Numbered from the stretch's first letter, positions 1 through 9,162 are shown. The stretch: DNA of 64,000 nt from Symbiodinium natans (GCA_905221605.1 CAJNDS010002245.1:62001-126000), one strand, 5' to 3'. The notes: generated by a model from the sequence alone, not told the origin. Program-made: numbers and translations.

Positions 1-904
1 CAGATTAACTCCTGTAGAGGTTAGAGACGCAGACGCGAGACCGCTGATGAACAGCATGAACCCTGGACCTGGGAACTAAAGACCTTAGCACGTACAAATG
101 ATTTGTGAGTCTAGCTCCTCCACAGTCAGATTTCATTCACACCAAGGACTCACGGATTCTTGGATAGCTGTCCCGAATGTGAATGAAATCTGCAAACGAA
201 CAGACAAAGTGAAAGGAGTGAACACCGCATGATTCGTTTCGTAAGTATAGTTAACGCCCCGATCTCTTCTTCCTCTTAATTTCATCCTTGTCAGATTCAT
301 TTTAACTGTAGTTTGTTGGTTGACTTTGCCATAACATTGAAACTCTTTGCAGCTGGATTGAGTGGGCATTAGACATAGACACAAGGTTCAGGGCTTCGGG
401 CTTGTAGGATTCTGAGTTTAGGGAACATCTGAGGGGAAGCCAGCTCCAAATCTGCGGCCCAAAGTTGGCAAGCAACCCTACTAGATTTCGGGTTCTTGAT
501 GCTTTCCCCCTCCAAGTAGGGTGGCGCAGGGTTTTGGGATGTTGGGTAAATCCTAAACCCTGAACCTAAACCCTAAACTACTTGAGGCGGTTCTTCTGGT
601 GACGGCGTATCTCATGCTGATGCCTGGGCCCTTGAAGGGGTACTAGGGCATTGGGTGTAGGGTTTAGGGTTTATACTTTAGGGTTTCTCAACAAGTCCAT
701 TTAGGGGTCCAAGGCTTCAGTGCAGGTTTTGGGCCATGTGGGGGTACAGGAGTCTAGTTTGTGTCGAGGTTTGAGGGGTCCGTGAACCTCAAATCTGCCA
801 TGAGCCGCTGCAGAATCCCAAGGAAGATCTACTCCCTGTTTGAGGGTTTAGGTTCTCTTACGCGCCCTAGGTTGCTCTTGGGTCTAGCAGCTGCATAGCT
901 CTCC
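1..904. other. No supported gene; scattered telomere-like motifs
   Basis: I see no convincing exon here. From about 540 onwards single or paired CCCTAAA and TTTAGGG-like heptamers are scattered through otherwise unique DNA. Open frames are short and lack splice context. Confidence 0.4.
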
Positions 905-1130
905 TGAACCCTCTCGAGGCCCCTAAACCCTAAACCCTAGACTCTAGACCCTAAACCCCAAACCCCATAAACCCTATAAACCCTGTAAACCCCATAAACC
1001 CCATAAACCCTATAAACCCTATAAACCCTATAAAGCCTATGAACCCTATAAACCCCTTAAACCGACTTAAACCCCTTAAACCCCTTAAACCCTATAAACC
1101 CTATAAACCCCATAAACCCTCAACCCTCAC
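905..1130 (-). repeat. Degenerate C-strand telomeric tract
   Basis: About 30 heptamers or near-heptamers of the CCCTAAA type with frequent variants (CCCATAAA, CCTATAAA, CCTTAAA). It lies directly 5' of a candidate exon, the side on which C-strand tracts recur in this window. The variants repeat locally, which suggests array drift rather than recent telomerase addition. Confidence 0.85.
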
Positions 1131-1139
1131 CCCCGACAG

Positions 1140-1210
1140 AATGAGGCCGGCGAGCTGGCTCCAGGGCTCCTTTGAAGTGATCACCGCCCTGTGGGGCGGC
1201 CCTGGGGGCT
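1140..1210 (+). CDS. Candidate exon, unknown protein
   Basis: Follows a GACAG acceptor and the C-strand tract. It reads ASWLQGSFEVITALWGGPGG in one open frame, then a GT. G-strand telomeric repeats follow downstream. No family recognised. Support is the unique composition, the splice-like ends and the flanking tract polarity. Confidence 0.45.
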
Positions 1211-1232
1211 GTCTTTTTTTTTAAAAGGCTTT

Positions 1233-1850
1233 TCAAGGGCTTTTAGGGTTCTTTCGGGGTGTTTTAGGTTTTCAGGGTTTTTAGGGTTTTTCGGGGTTTT
1301 TAGGGGTTTTTAGGGGTTTTTAGGGTTTTTTTTAAAGCTTTTTGGGCTTTAGGGTTTTTAGGGGTTTTAGGGTTTTTGGGGCCGGCCTTGGAGCTTAGGG
1401 TTTGAGGGCTTTGGTGTTTGTTGAGGTATGAGGGGTTTAGGGTTTAGGGTTTAGGGTTTAGGCTGAGGGTTTTACTGCAGTGTGAGGGGTTGAGAGACTT
1501 CGGGTTTTAGGGTTTGGGGGTGTGTTTGGGTTTAAGGTTTTATGGCTTTAGGGTTTATTGGGGGACCCTAAACCCTCCCCTAAACCCCAACCCCATTGTG
1601 AGTCCAGGGGTTTTAGAGATTTAGAGGTTCTAGATTCAGGCCTAAAAGCCCGAAAAGCCCTAAAAGCTCGAAAAGCCCTAAAAGCCCTAAACCCCACACC
1701 CAAAATGATTGGGTTGAGGTGAGTGTGGGCCCCCGGGATGCTACGGGGGCCCTCCCTTCAAGCCGGGTGTCATTGGGTTTCGGATTTAGGGTTTAGCGGT
1801 TAGGGTTTACGGGGTTAGGGTTTAGGGGTTGGGGTTTAGGGTTTAGGGTT
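1233..1850 (+). repeat. Degenerate G-strand telomeric tract with an internal flip
   Basis: Runs of TTTAGGG with TTTTAGGG, TTTTTAGGG and TTTAGGGG variants, interrupted near 1560-1700 by C-strand motifs (CCCTAAA, CCCTAAAAG). An orientation change inside the interval is what an intron with a 5' G-strand end and a 3' C-strand end would show. Confidence 0.75.
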
Positions 1851-1900
1851 TAGGGCTTCCAGTTTGGGGTTTTTTTGCGGCTTAGGGTTTGGGGTTGAAG

Positions 1901-1948
1901 CCCTTCCGAGCCCTCTTGGCTCCTCGCCCCTTCCGATGCGTCGGGCAA
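1901..1948 (+). CDS. Weak candidate exon
   Basis: After TTGAAG the sequence reads KPFRALLAPRPFRCVGQ and meets a GT. Short and not otherwise supported; it could be chance. Confidence 0.25.
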
Positions 1949-1981
1949 GTAGGGTTCAGGGATTTTTGTCTGAGGGCTTAG

Positions 1982-2059
1982 CCCCCAAATAGTAGGATTC
2001 CCCCAGTCATAAGGACCCCAATAAGGTACCCGAATTTCAAAAACCACCATTTAGGGGGG
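1982..2059. mobile_element. Short inverted-repeat element, family E
   Basis: Ends CCCCCAAAT and ATTTAGGGGG are inverted. The interior carries a core (AAGGACC...AGGTACCC...AATTTC) that recurs near 20551-20600 and 61947-61990. No coding capacity. Probably a non-autonomous element or a relative of the introner-like families. Confidence 0.5.
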
Positions 2060-2170
2060 TTTAGGGTTCAGGGTTTAGGGTTAATTTGGGTGGATGTAGG
2101 GTCTCGGCGTGTTCCTCCCCTAAACCCTAAACCCTAAACCCTAAGCCTTAAACCCCGCTTCTCTGCCCAG

Positions 2171-2230
2171 GCTTCAGGCGCCCAGCTTCTTGAGATAGCG
2201 GCAGAGAGGAGCCAACCGGAAACCGAATGA
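2171..2230 (+). CDS. Candidate exon, unknown protein
   Basis: A good acceptor (TCTCTGCCCAG) is followed by ASGAQLLEIAAERSQPETE and an in-frame TGA that overlaps a possible GT donor. C-strand telomeric motifs flank it on both sides. It could be a terminal exon or end at the donor. No family recognised. Confidence 0.5.
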   Translation, partial: ASGAQLLEIAAERSQPETE

Positions 2231-2910
2231 GTGGAGTTGGAGTTTAGGTTTTAAACCTTCAGCCCTAAGCCCTAAGCCCTAAGCCCTAAACCCTAAACCC
2301 TAAACCCTAAGCCCCAATACCCTAGGCGCAAAGCTTTCGCGCACTCAGGCCTGTAAAAAAATAGGGTTTGAGGGTCAAGTGCAGAGGAGAAAAGGCACGG
2401 CGGTAGGCTCCAAGTTAGGGGTGTAGTAGATGAGGGTCTGGGATCTAGACAGCTTAAGCCTTAGAGTGTTTGAGGTTAAGGGGGTTTAAGTTTTTTTAGC
2501 ATTAAAAAACCTGAATTTAGGCTTCCGGGAGTTTTTGGAATTTAAATACGCGGGGTGACTGACAGGTTCAGGTTGGCTGCCGCTTGATTCCGAGGGGGTT
2601 GTTCGATGTCCCGGTCCCCTGGTAGGCTGTGTGTTCCACAGAACTTTTCGAAAGCAATCCCCCAAAAAGAGGGGCCCTGCTTTAGAACAACCCCCCCGCC
2701 CACCCCTCCGTTTCCGAGGGCTTCCCGCCCTCTCCTTTGAACTTCGGACCTTTGGCTGAGCGGATCAGCCAGAAGGGCCCCCACACCTACGCAACATCGG
2801 TTTGAATAGGGAGCTTCAGGGGCTTTGGGCTACCTGCCGTCGCCCCCCCCCAGCATCCTGATACAACACATCAACCCCCGAATCCCCGACCCGGCAGTGC
2901 GAGTAAACCC

Positions 2911-3051
2911 GTACTTTGGAGGTTGAGGGTACTTAGTAACCCCTTATAAGTGTAGTTATAACCCATACATAAGCCCCCTAAGTACATTGTTATGATTGGG
3001 TGATAAGTGCAGTTCTAATTGGGCTACGAAGTACCATGAGCCTCCAAGTAC
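2911..3051. mobile_element. Inverted-repeat element, family B, copy 1
   Basis: Termini GTACTTTGGAGG and CCTCCAAGTAC are inverted. Internal segments (TAGTAACC, CTTATAAGTG, GGGCTTA-like) match the 62150-62287 copy in order. About 140 bp, non-coding. The 62-kb copy forms an exact intron; here the flanking exon frame was not resolved. Confidence 0.75.
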
Positions 3052-3138
3052 TTCGAGTCGGGGAAGCGAAGAGGTATCCCGCGTCGCTGAACGCACCCAG
3101 GAATAATTTGGCCTTCCATGGCTTTGTGTCTTGCGCAG

Positions 3139-3184
3139 CGGACGACCTATGGCGAAGGCTCTCGCCAGCTCCGCCGGAACTTTT
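3139..3184 (+). CDS. Candidate exon with GTAAGT donor
   Basis: Between acceptor TCTTGCGCAG and a consensus donor GTAAGT. Reads RTTYGEGSRQLRRNF. No family recognised. The consensus donor makes this one of the better isolated exons in the first 5 kb. Confidence 0.55.
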
Positions 3185-3648
3185 GTAAGTTCACTGGCGC
3201 TCAGTGCAGCTGGTTGGGGCGGGGGGCGTGGAGTTGAGGCTTACTTTAGGGTTTCGGCTTTTCAGGACACTGGGTTCGGAGTTCAGGGTTTAGGGTTTAG
3301 GCTGGGGTGGGGTTGGGGGGGTGTGCGGATCAGCTGCAGTGTGCGCAATTTTCGAGAGCGCCGGAAGAGTCTCACCGACCCATGCTAAGGGGAGACTTCT
3401 TTTCAATGGAAGCCGCCTGAAAACGCCCCCAAGCTCGGAAGCCTGAAGCAGGATGCGCTTAAGGACTTAAGGAGCCCAGCATCCTTTTGTGAGAATTGTA
3501 CGGGATCATATACGTGTTTGGGGGCTTCCTCAGGCAAATCCTGTTGATAGCCTCCCACATCTCCGCAAACCCAAAGTGAAGCCCACATCCCCCTGTGTGA
3601 TCCTCTTGGAGCGTGATCAAAGAGGCTGCCAGCAACGAGATGAATTGT

Positions 3649-3813
3649 GGTCCCTTTCGGGGTTCCTATTAGAAGATGGAGCCTTGTTGAATATAGGGTC
3701 GGAACAATTACTAACAATATTCGCCTATGGTCCCTTTGTAATTATACTATAACAACCCCAAAACCCTATTCTAATTATTCAGGCCCGTGTATTAGGTTAC
3801 CCAGAAAGGGACC
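3649..3813. mobile_element. Inverted-repeat element, family D
   Basis: Ends GGTCCCTTT and AAAGGGACC are inverted over 165 bp. The right half (TATGGTCCCTTT, AATTATACTATA, CTAATTATTCAGGCCC) recurs at 7270-7355 and 13266-13336, so this copy may be a nested or longer form. Non-coding. Confidence 0.6.
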
Positions 3814-4943
3814 CTAATTCAGAGAACCGGCCAGATGCCAAGAAACGCCGGACGTCCGGCTTCAGAATGGCCGGCTCTTTCAAGAACGCATCCGTAGCCA
3901 TGAGGTAACCTTACCCTGAAGCGCCTAGTCACGCGTCCCAGGTATCCCAAGTCCCTGTCATCTGATCCCAGAGTTGTGGCAAATCCTGCCCACCCCCCCC
4001 CACCTGGATGCTGGTTTTCGGGTGAAGAGTTCATAGTTGACTTTGTCTACTCGCGTTCAGATGGGACACAAGCATTTGGGGGCTGTTTGACTGAGTGCCT
4101 GTTGGTGTTTCTTCGTTAAGGTTCCTGGTGAAGGCGAAGACCCTCCGATGCGTTGCGAAGTACCGGCAACTGCCACTGGAAGTTTCGGGACCCAGAGGGC
4201 CCCATTGTGGTTAAACGAAGCGTGGCGACCAGAGGGCCCACAAACCTGCACTAACCCCAATCCTGAATCCTTAATCCTAAGCCGTAAACCCTCAACGTTT
4301 GACCCGAACCCTTCATAGAAAACCATGGCGGGCCCTACCCGAGGGACAATTCCTAGCCTCTCCCTGGCACATAGCGCTACTGTGCGTGTTCACTTACAAA
4401 GTAGCCAATCCATAAAAACGGGTGCCCCTACTACTTTACTTTATAATTTTGGTTGCTGGGCTACTAAGTAGAAATATGCCATGAGCTGCCAGGCGCAAGA
4501 TAGCCAGCTTACGAAGCAAGCACCTTACAGCAGAGCATACACACGAAAAGCCATAGCTAAAGCATAAACCCTGAGAAGCCCTATGCCTAACTATCCTTCG
4601 TACTTTCAAAGACGATCAAAACCCCAAGCGAGTTCAGAGGGTGAGGCGTCAGAGGTTGCCCTGAGGCGTTGAAGCCAAGGCCCCTGCAGCATTGAGTCCG
4701 CAACGTCAACAGCGTCAAAGCCAGCTGCGCGTGATCGGGTGCAGGGCTTGGGGGCTGGGGTTGAAGGGTTAGATTCGGGGATTTAGGAAACGGGTTAGAT
4801 ATTGATACCTGGCATTAGCCATTACCAGAATCGTAACAGTCATAGTGAACGGTAACAAGAACGATCTTCATAGAAAGCCCTAAGCTCTAAACCCTAAACC
4901 CTAAACCGCACTAAGAATAGGCTGATACCATGGGGGTCTCATC
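3814..4943. other. Unique DNA without a supported gene
   Basis: Ordinary mixed-composition sequence with a few telomeric heptamers near 4260-4290 and 4875-4905. Open frames exist on both strands but lack splice context. An imperfect inverted pair (AGTAGCCAAT / CTACTAAGTAG) near 4398-4470 may be an eroded family B element. Confidence 0.35.
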
Positions 4944-5044
4944 TACTAATTGCTCAAGAACCCCAAAAGAATATATAACAATCCCCAAATACCTTAATAA
5001 GGAACATCATTTTTGATTTTTTGGGATTCTTAAGCAGTTGGTAG
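4944..5044. mobile_element. Inverted-repeat element, family C, copy 1
   Basis: Left end CTACTAATTGCTCAAGAACC and right end GGATTCTTAAGCAGTTGGTAG are inverted. The centre has CTTAATAAGGAA, as in the other copies. About 100 bp, AT-rich, non-coding. Confidence 0.75.
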
Positions 5045-5170
5045 TCATGCGGGCTTGACTTCAGAGGCTTGGGTTGAATCTGCCAGAGCGCTGTGGGCAG
5101 TGGCTTCAAAACCCTACGTTACAGCATTAAACAAGAGCTCAGAATCCAGAAACCAACAACAGACCCTAAA

Positions 5171-5269
5171 CTTGGGATGTTCCCCCTTCTACGAACAGTC
5201 CTGAACAGGGAACAAGCACCCCTACAAAATTCCCTATTAAGGGCTGGTAGAAAAGGGGGAACATCCCAA
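5171..5269. mobile_element. Inverted-repeat element, family A, copy 1
   Basis: Ends CTTGGGATGTTCCCCC and GGGGGAACATCCCAA are inverted, with subterminal CAGTCCTGAACAGGGA and TCCCTATTAAGGGCTG also complementary. About 99 bp, non-coding. The related element at 51810-51916 forms an exact intron. Confidence 0.85.
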
Positions 5270-5275
5270 CCCAAC

Positions 5276-5277
<2 letters not shown>

Positions 5278-5308
<31 letters not shown>

Positions 5309-5453
5309 TTACCCCCTAAACCCTAAACCCTAAACCCTAAACCCTAAACCCTAAACCCTAAACCCTAAACCCTAAACCCTAAACCCTAAACCCTAAACCC
5401 TAAACCCTAAACCCTAAACCCTAAACCATAAACCCTAAACCCTAAACCCTGAC
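5278..5453 (-). repeat. Poly-C run plus long CCCTAAA tract
   Basis: A run of about 31 C leads into about 19 near-perfect CCCTAAA heptamers. The tract stops 14 bases before a candidate exon, giving a C-rich, CTAAAC-bearing stretch just 5' of the acceptor. Confidence 0.95.
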
Positions 5454-5467
5454 ATCCCTTGACCCAG

Positions 5468-5517
5468 GAAGGAGGCAACAGAAGTTGGTGTCTCCATTAT
5501 AGGCTGCTGTCATTCAC
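5468..5517 (+). CDS. Candidate exon between oppositely oriented telomeric tracts
   Basis: Acceptor GACCCAG, then EGGNRSWCLHYRLLSF and a GT donor. A CCCTAAA tract lies immediately 5' and a TTTAGGG tract immediately 3'. Short, and more than one frame is open, so the peptide is tentative. Confidence 0.45.
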
Positions 5518-5520
5518 GTT

Positions 5521-5594
5521 GGGGTTTAGGGTTTAGGGTTTAGGGTTTAGGGTTTAGGGTTTAGGGTTTAGGGTTTAGGGTTTAGGGTTTAGGG
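5521..5594 (+). repeat. Perfect TTTAGGG tract
   Basis: About ten uninterrupted TTTAGGG heptamers, beginning four bases after the candidate donor at 5518. Confidence 0.95.
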
Positions 5595-5620
5595 TAACCT
5601 CGCATGCTGTTGCTTCTGAG

Positions 5621-5658
5621 GGAACCTTCGACCCCCACCCTAAAGGGCCGCATGGCGG
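5621..5658 (+). CDS. Candidate exon with GTAAGC donor
   Basis: Acceptor GCTTCTGAG, donor GTAAGC. Reads GTFDPHPKGPHGG, or EPSTPTLKGRMA in the frame that would follow the previous exon. The frame is not decided. Confidence 0.4.
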
Positions 5659-5971
5659 GTAAGCCAGAATGAACACTCCAGGCGGCGGCAGGCGGGCTCA
5701 AGAGATGGAGAGCTTAGGATTCAAGGTTTCGCTGTCAGCATGGATTAAGGGTTTAGGGTTTCGGGTTTCGGGTTTAGGGTTTAGGGTGAGAGATGCCCTG
5801 AACCCCAAGAATGTCCCTACAACAGAGGTTGAAAGCTCGAACTGAGTGTGGGGTCTCAGGTTCGATATTCAGGTAAGATGGGAGCTACAGGGGTCCATAT
5901 ATAAGGGTTTAGGGTTTAGGGCTTAGGGTATAACCTGCTTATTGGAAGGGTTGAGCTTACGGAGTCGCCAG

Positions 5972-6022
5972 TTTCCTCCTGCCTGGCTGCGCCATGTCGG
6001 CAGGACGCCTTCTGTGGTTCAG
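5972..6022 (+). CDS. Exon, unknown protein, joins 6171-6242
   Basis: Acceptor GTCGCCAG and GT donor, 17 codons in phase 0: FPPAWLRHVGRTPSVVQ. Phase 0 at both ends matches the next exon at 6171, so the two can be read as one C-terminal segment. The intron between them is almost entirely CCCTAAA repeat. Confidence 0.55.
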
Positions 6023-6037
6023 GTTATGATCCCTCAA

Positions 6038-6113
6038 CCCTAAACCCTAAACCCTAAACCCTAAACCCTAAACCCTAAACCCTAAACCCTAAACCCTAAA
6101 CCCTAAACCCAAA
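6038..6113 (-). repeat. CCCTAAA tract inside a short intron
   Basis: About ten perfect heptamers filling most of the 148-base intron between the exons at 5972 and 6171. Confidence 0.95.
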
Positions 6114-6170
6114 ATTCCCACCCGGCCTGCTTAGGCCGTACCCACCCTTTTCTAGGGTGCCTGGACCCAG

Positions 6171-6242
6171 AAGATACCCGGCAGTGATGGACACCTTTAC
6201 TGGATGGACAATGGGTGGAGCCATTGGAGAATGGTCGAATAG
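6171..6242 (+). CDS. Terminal exon, unknown protein
   Basis: Acceptor GACCCAG, then 23 codons and TAG. The peptide begins KIPGSDGHLYWMDNG and ends WSHWRMVE. Aromatic-rich and protein-like, but no family recognised. It joins in phase with the exon at 5972. A downstream stretch to about 6300 has no clear exon. Confidence 0.55.
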   Translation, partial: KIPGSDGHLYWMDNGWSHWRMVE

Positions 6243-6608
6243 AGAGCCCCTCTAGCCCCTCTAGGGCTCGCCTTCCACCAGAGTGGCGCCCATATTTACG
6301 CACGGATCCTCTGATCCTCCTCTTGATCTGACCCCGCCTCCCTGGCCCCTTGCCTGCCCCCTGCCCCCTGTCTGTCCTGGCCCCCCCTCAAGCCGCCGCC
6401 CTCGACCCTCCACGCCTTTGTAGGGAAAGCAATGGTGGGAATTGAGGGCGACAGCCCTAAACCCTAAAAGGCAGTGGTTTGGGTGGTGGTCTGTGAATTC
6501 ACAGCGGGTGGGGGAGAAAGAACCCAGCACCAATGAAATTGTTGGATTACATTGACAAGAGATGCCTTCGCGTGACATGCCGCCCCCCAACACCCCCTGG
6601 GCGTGTAG

Positions 6609-6651
6609 GGGCGCCATTTACGCATGGCACTTACTGCCGCTGCGCGGCGAG
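6609..6651 (+). CDS. Weak candidate exon
   Basis: After GTGTAG the frame reads GAIYAWHLLPLRGET and runs into the next CCCTAAA tract. No GT donor is visible at the 3' end. Confidence 0.3.
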
Positions 6652-6654
6652 ACG

Positions 6655-6820
6655 CCCTAAACCCTAAACCCTAAACCCTAAACCCTAAGCCCTAAACCCT
6701 AAACCCTAAACCCTAAACCCTAAACCCTCAACCCTAAACCTTAAACCCTAGACCCTAAACCCTAAACCCTAAACCCTAAACCCTAAACCCTAAACCCTAA
6801 ACCCTAAACCCTAAACCCTA
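6655..6820 (-). repeat. Long CCCTAAA tract
   Basis: About 23 heptamers with a few variants (CCCTAAG, CCCTCAA). It ends in CCCTACAAG, which supplies the acceptor of the next candidate exon. Confidence 0.95.
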
Positions 6821-6824
6821 CAAG

Positions 6825-6882
6825 CGGTCCAAGTAGGAAGCTACGAGTCCCAAACTGGGCAACGCAAGGCCCTCTTTTTTTG
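6825..6882 (+). CDS. Candidate exon between inverted telomeric tracts
   Basis: Acceptor CTACAAG directly at the end of the CCCTAAA tract. It reads VQVGSYESQTGQRKALFFW and ends at a GT near 6883. TTTAGGG repeats start 20 bases later. No family recognised. Confidence 0.5.
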
Positions 6883-6902
6883 GTTCTGGGTTCGCTTAAC
6901 TC

Positions 6903-6964
6903 ATAAAGTAGAGTTTAGGGTTTAGGGTTTAGGGTTTAGGGGTTTAGGGTTTAGGGTTTAGGGG
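6903..6964 (+). repeat. TTTAGGG tract
   Basis: About nine heptamers with one TTTAGGGG variant, 3' of the candidate exon at 6825. Confidence 0.9.
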
Positions 6965-6971
6965 TAAACAA

Positions 6972-7040
6972 CTTGGGATGTTTCCCTCTAGGCTAACAGT
7001 CCTTAGTAGGGATTATCACAGGGGGTACTATAATCCCTAT
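6972..7040. mobile_element. Family A element, right end lost
   Basis: Starts CTTGGGATGTTTCCC and keeps the CAGTCCTTAGTAGGGA arm and its complement TAATCCCTAT, but the outer right terminus is absent. A decayed copy. Confidence 0.6.
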
Positions 7041-7269
7041 GAACCCAAAAAATAGGGTGCCCTTATTATTGTCATATGGTTACTGTGCTACCAGAACTAC
7101 CCACGAACCTCCATTTAATTCGGGTTTTCTTCTGGTACAAAAAGGGCTTGCTCAGGGTTTGCTTCAGAGAGGACTGCCCCCACGAACCAATCGAAAAGTT
7201 GCGGCAAATTCTGGCCACACTTTTTGGAGGGGGGGGGGAAAAGGGGTCGGAATAGTTACCAGTAGTATG

Positions 7270-7355
7270 ATGGTCCCTTTACAACTATACTATAGTGACC
7301 CCCCGAAACCGAACCACAAATTAATTAAGGCCCACTATATTATAGGGCCCTGCAA
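7270..7355. mobile_element. Family D element, short form
   Basis: ATGGTCCCTTTACAACTATACTATA and TAATTAAGGCCCACTATATTA correspond to the right half of the copy at 3649-3813. It stops just before a candidate intron 3' end. Confidence 0.5.
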
Positions 7356-7386
7356 GGAAAGAAGTCTGCTGCTGACATTCTCGCAG

Positions 7387-7486
7387 CCTTTCGCAACAAG
7401 ATCGACCGCCAAATAGCCTGGAAGCCCGGGTGTCAGTGGGGCGTTGAGGAGCACAGCTGCAGTCTTCCTGCGTCCTTGCAGCCCAG
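7387..7486 (+). CDS. Exon, unknown protein
   Basis: Acceptor GACATTCTCGCAG with a pyrimidine-rich run, GT donor after GCCCAG. The 100-nt exon reads FRNKIDRQIAWKPGCQWGVE and continues EHSCSLPASLQP. It ends in phase 2. The 376-base intron that follows holds nested family A and family C elements. No family recognised. Confidence 0.6.
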
Positions 7487-7520
7487 GTATCAAAACATAA
7501 AACCCAGGTTAGAAACTCTA

Positions 7521-7633
7521 AGTTGGGATGTTCCCCCCTTATAATAACAGTGCCTAATAGGGAGTATAGTACTTCCTATTGTCATCCCTAAATCCCTATT
7601 AAGCGCTGTTAGTATAAGGGGGAACATCCCAAG
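7521..7633. mobile_element. Inverted-repeat element, family A
   Basis: Near-perfect inverted ends (GTTGGGATGTTCCCCCC and GGGGGAACATCCCAA) with complementary inner arms (CAGTGCCTAATAGGGA / TCCCTATTAAGCGCTG). Lies within the intron after the exon at 7387. Confidence 0.85.
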
Positions 7634-7663
7634 CTCGAAGCCGTACCCTCATCAAGCCCTTAT

Positions 7664-7831
7664 CCACTAATTGCTTAAGAACCCCCCCCCCCCAAAGAAA
7701 AAATAAAGAAAAGATGAAAAAAACAATCCTTCTTGTAAGGGAAATATAGGTTTATGTATGTATTTATTGTTTTTTTATTTTTTTGGGGAGGGGGGGGGAG
7801 TGGGGGGGGGGGTTCTTTAAGCAAATAGTAG
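7664..7831. mobile_element. Inverted-repeat element, family C, enlarged
   Basis: Ends CCACTAATTGCTTAAGAACC and GGTTCTTTAAGCAAATAGTAG are inverted. Homopolymer C and G runs next to each end have expanded, and the centre carries AT-rich filler. Intronic, immediately 5' of a candidate exon. Confidence 0.8.
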
Positions 7832-7862
7832 TTGTTCGCACCTTTCTCTTGCAATCACCAAG

Positions 7863-7915
7863 ACAGTCTTGGCAAGACCTACGCCATCCTGCAGCCTTCA
7901 TCTGGTCCATCGTTC
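7863..7915 (+). CDS. Exon, unknown protein
   Basis: Acceptor AATCACCAAG, donor GTGTTT running straight into TTTAGGG repeats. In the phase dictated by the exon at 7387 it reads QSWQDLRHPAAFIWSIV. A second open frame reads DSLGKTYAILQPSSGPSF, so the frame depends on that junction being real. Confidence 0.5.
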
Positions 7916-7917
7916 GT

Positions 7918-8130
7918 GTTTAGGGTTTAGGGTTTAGGGTTTGGGGTTTGGGGTTTGGGGTTTGGGGTTTGGGGTTTGGGGTTTGGGGTTTGGGGTTTGG
8001 GGTTTGGGGTTTGGGGTTTGGGGTTTTTAGTGTTTAGAGTTTAGGGTTGATGGATTTGAGTTCAGGGTTTAGGGTTTAGGGTTTCGGGTTTCGGGTTTAG
8101 GGTTTAGGGTTGAGGGTTGAGGGTTTAGGG
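7918..8130 (+). repeat. Telomeric tract switching from TTTAGGG to TTTGGGG
   Basis: Three TTTAGGG units, then about 14 consecutive TTTGGGG units, then TTTAGGG again. The homogeneous variant block points to local tandem expansion. Confidence 0.95.
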
Positions 8131-8143
8131 TTTGGGGTGCGAG

Positions 8144-8233
8144 GTATTGATGCGCTCGAATGAAAACTGTGTGAGAGAAGCGGGGCTCCAGATCTTGTAT
8201 CATGTTGCTCAGGCTCCGGGTGGGTTGTGGCGT
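8144..8233 (+). CDS. Six-exon model 8144-9392, exon 1 (partial gene)
   Basis: First exon I can support of a phase-consistent model (8144-8233, 8420-8508, 8630-8867, 9095-9155, 9262-9288, 9330-9392). The acceptor GCGAG lies at the end of a TTTAGGG tract and the donor is GTAGGA. Thirty codons in phase 0: starts VLMRSNENCVREAGLQ, ends YHVAQAPGGLWR. Upstream and downstream exons are not identified, so both termini are missing. No known domain recognised; function unknown. Confidence 0.55.
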
Positions 8234-8419
8234 GTAGGAACTTGCACGTGCTGTTGTCACTGCAGCAACTACCCTAGGGACATAAGGTACTTAATTTCCC
8301 GGTTCCCGGTTTAGGGTTTAGGGTTTGGGGTTCAGGGACTAGAGTTCGGGGTTCGGGGTTTAGGGTTTAGGGTCTCTACTGAGACTTGTCTTCAATCTGA
8401 GCCCCATGAGCCTCCACAG

Positions 8420-8508
8420 CTTCGCTGCGGAAAGGCCGGTGAGCCAGATCCTGATGCGAAGCCGGTGCCCTGTCCCAAAGCTCCGGATGTTTTGGGGTTT
8501 GCTGGCTG
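8420..8508 (+). CDS. Model 8144-9392, exon 2
   Basis: Acceptor CTCCACAG, phase 0 to phase 2. Starts LRCGKAGEPDPDAKPVPCP and ends PDVLGFAG plus two bases of the next codon. The donor GTTCTTAG is the first base pairs of a family H element. An alternative GTGAGC donor exists inside at 8439. Two CxxC-free cysteines; no family recognised. Confidence 0.6.
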
Positions 8509-8629
8509 GTTCTTAGTAGGGAATGAGGGCATGAGGTACCCTATATAATCCCTTAAAGGGTATACAAATAGGGCCCTCATTCCCTCATTCCCTCATTCCC
8601 TCATTCCTTCATTCCCAACGAAGAACCAG
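8509..8629 (+). mobile_element. Intron consisting of one inverted-repeat element (family H)
   Basis: The intron begins GTTCTTAGTAGGGAATGAGG and ends AACGAAGAACCAG, so its ends are an inverted repeat. The right arm contains a tandem TCATTCCC expansion. Removing exactly these 121 bases joins phase 2 to phase 2 and restores a long open frame. It is therefore read as an introner-like element supplying both splice sites. Confidence 0.75.
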
Positions 8630-8867
8630 GGGGTTTGGGGAGGGTCAGAGACTAGCGGCCCAGGTCTCAGGGTGTAGTGGGGTACGTAGGCTAAGAGGGT
8701 TTGACGGAGGCGATCGAGGAGCACTCGGCCCTTTCAAGATGACCATGTGCATGATACTGTTCATGGCAACGAGCCCCGAAACCGAAGCCTTAAGCCCTGA
8801 ATCGCTGCAGATGACCTGTCTTGGGTACCCGTACCCACTTGATGACTGCTCTTGCTGGGGTCCAGCT
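8630..8867 (+). CDS. Model 8144-9392, exon 3
   Basis: Begins immediately after the family H element and stays open for 79 codons without a stop. Starts with W (split codon), GFGEGQRLAAQVSG, passes GALGPFKMTMCMILFM and ends DCSCWGPA before a GT at 8868. The same frame remains open to about 9032, so the donor choice rests on phase agreement with the exon at 9095. Unknown function. Confidence 0.55.
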
Positions 8868-9094
8868 GTTGGCGACAGCAGCAAAGCGAGCCCCCGAAGC
8901 AGCCCCAGCCAGTACTCTATAAACTCCGTGCGAATCCATAAGCTTACCTGGACCCCAATCCCTAAGCACTCAGACCGTCAGCCACCAACCCTCAACTTCC
9001 TAAATAACCCTAAACCTGACCCTAAACCCTAAGCCCTGAACCCTTAACCCTTAAACATTTAACCCGTAACCCTTAAGCCCTAACCCGCAAAGAG

Positions 9095-9155
9095 GAGCCC
9101 GAAGATGGCCAGACGTTCTTCTTGACCACGAGCGCAGCAGTGCGGAAGAGGCAAG
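9095..9155 (+). CDS. Model 8144-9392, exon 4
   Basis: Acceptor CGCAAAGAG, donor GTCTTG leading into telomere-like repeats. Phase 0 to phase 1. Reads EPEDGQTFFLTTSAAVRKRQ. Acidic then basic; no family recognised. Confidence 0.6.
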
Positions 9156-9162
9156 GTCTTGG

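Noticed and set aside
3889-3906. TCCGTAGCCAT, matching the start of the dinoflagellate spliced leader
   Set aside because: Only the first 10-11 bases match; the TTTTGGCTCAAG half and the donor are absent.
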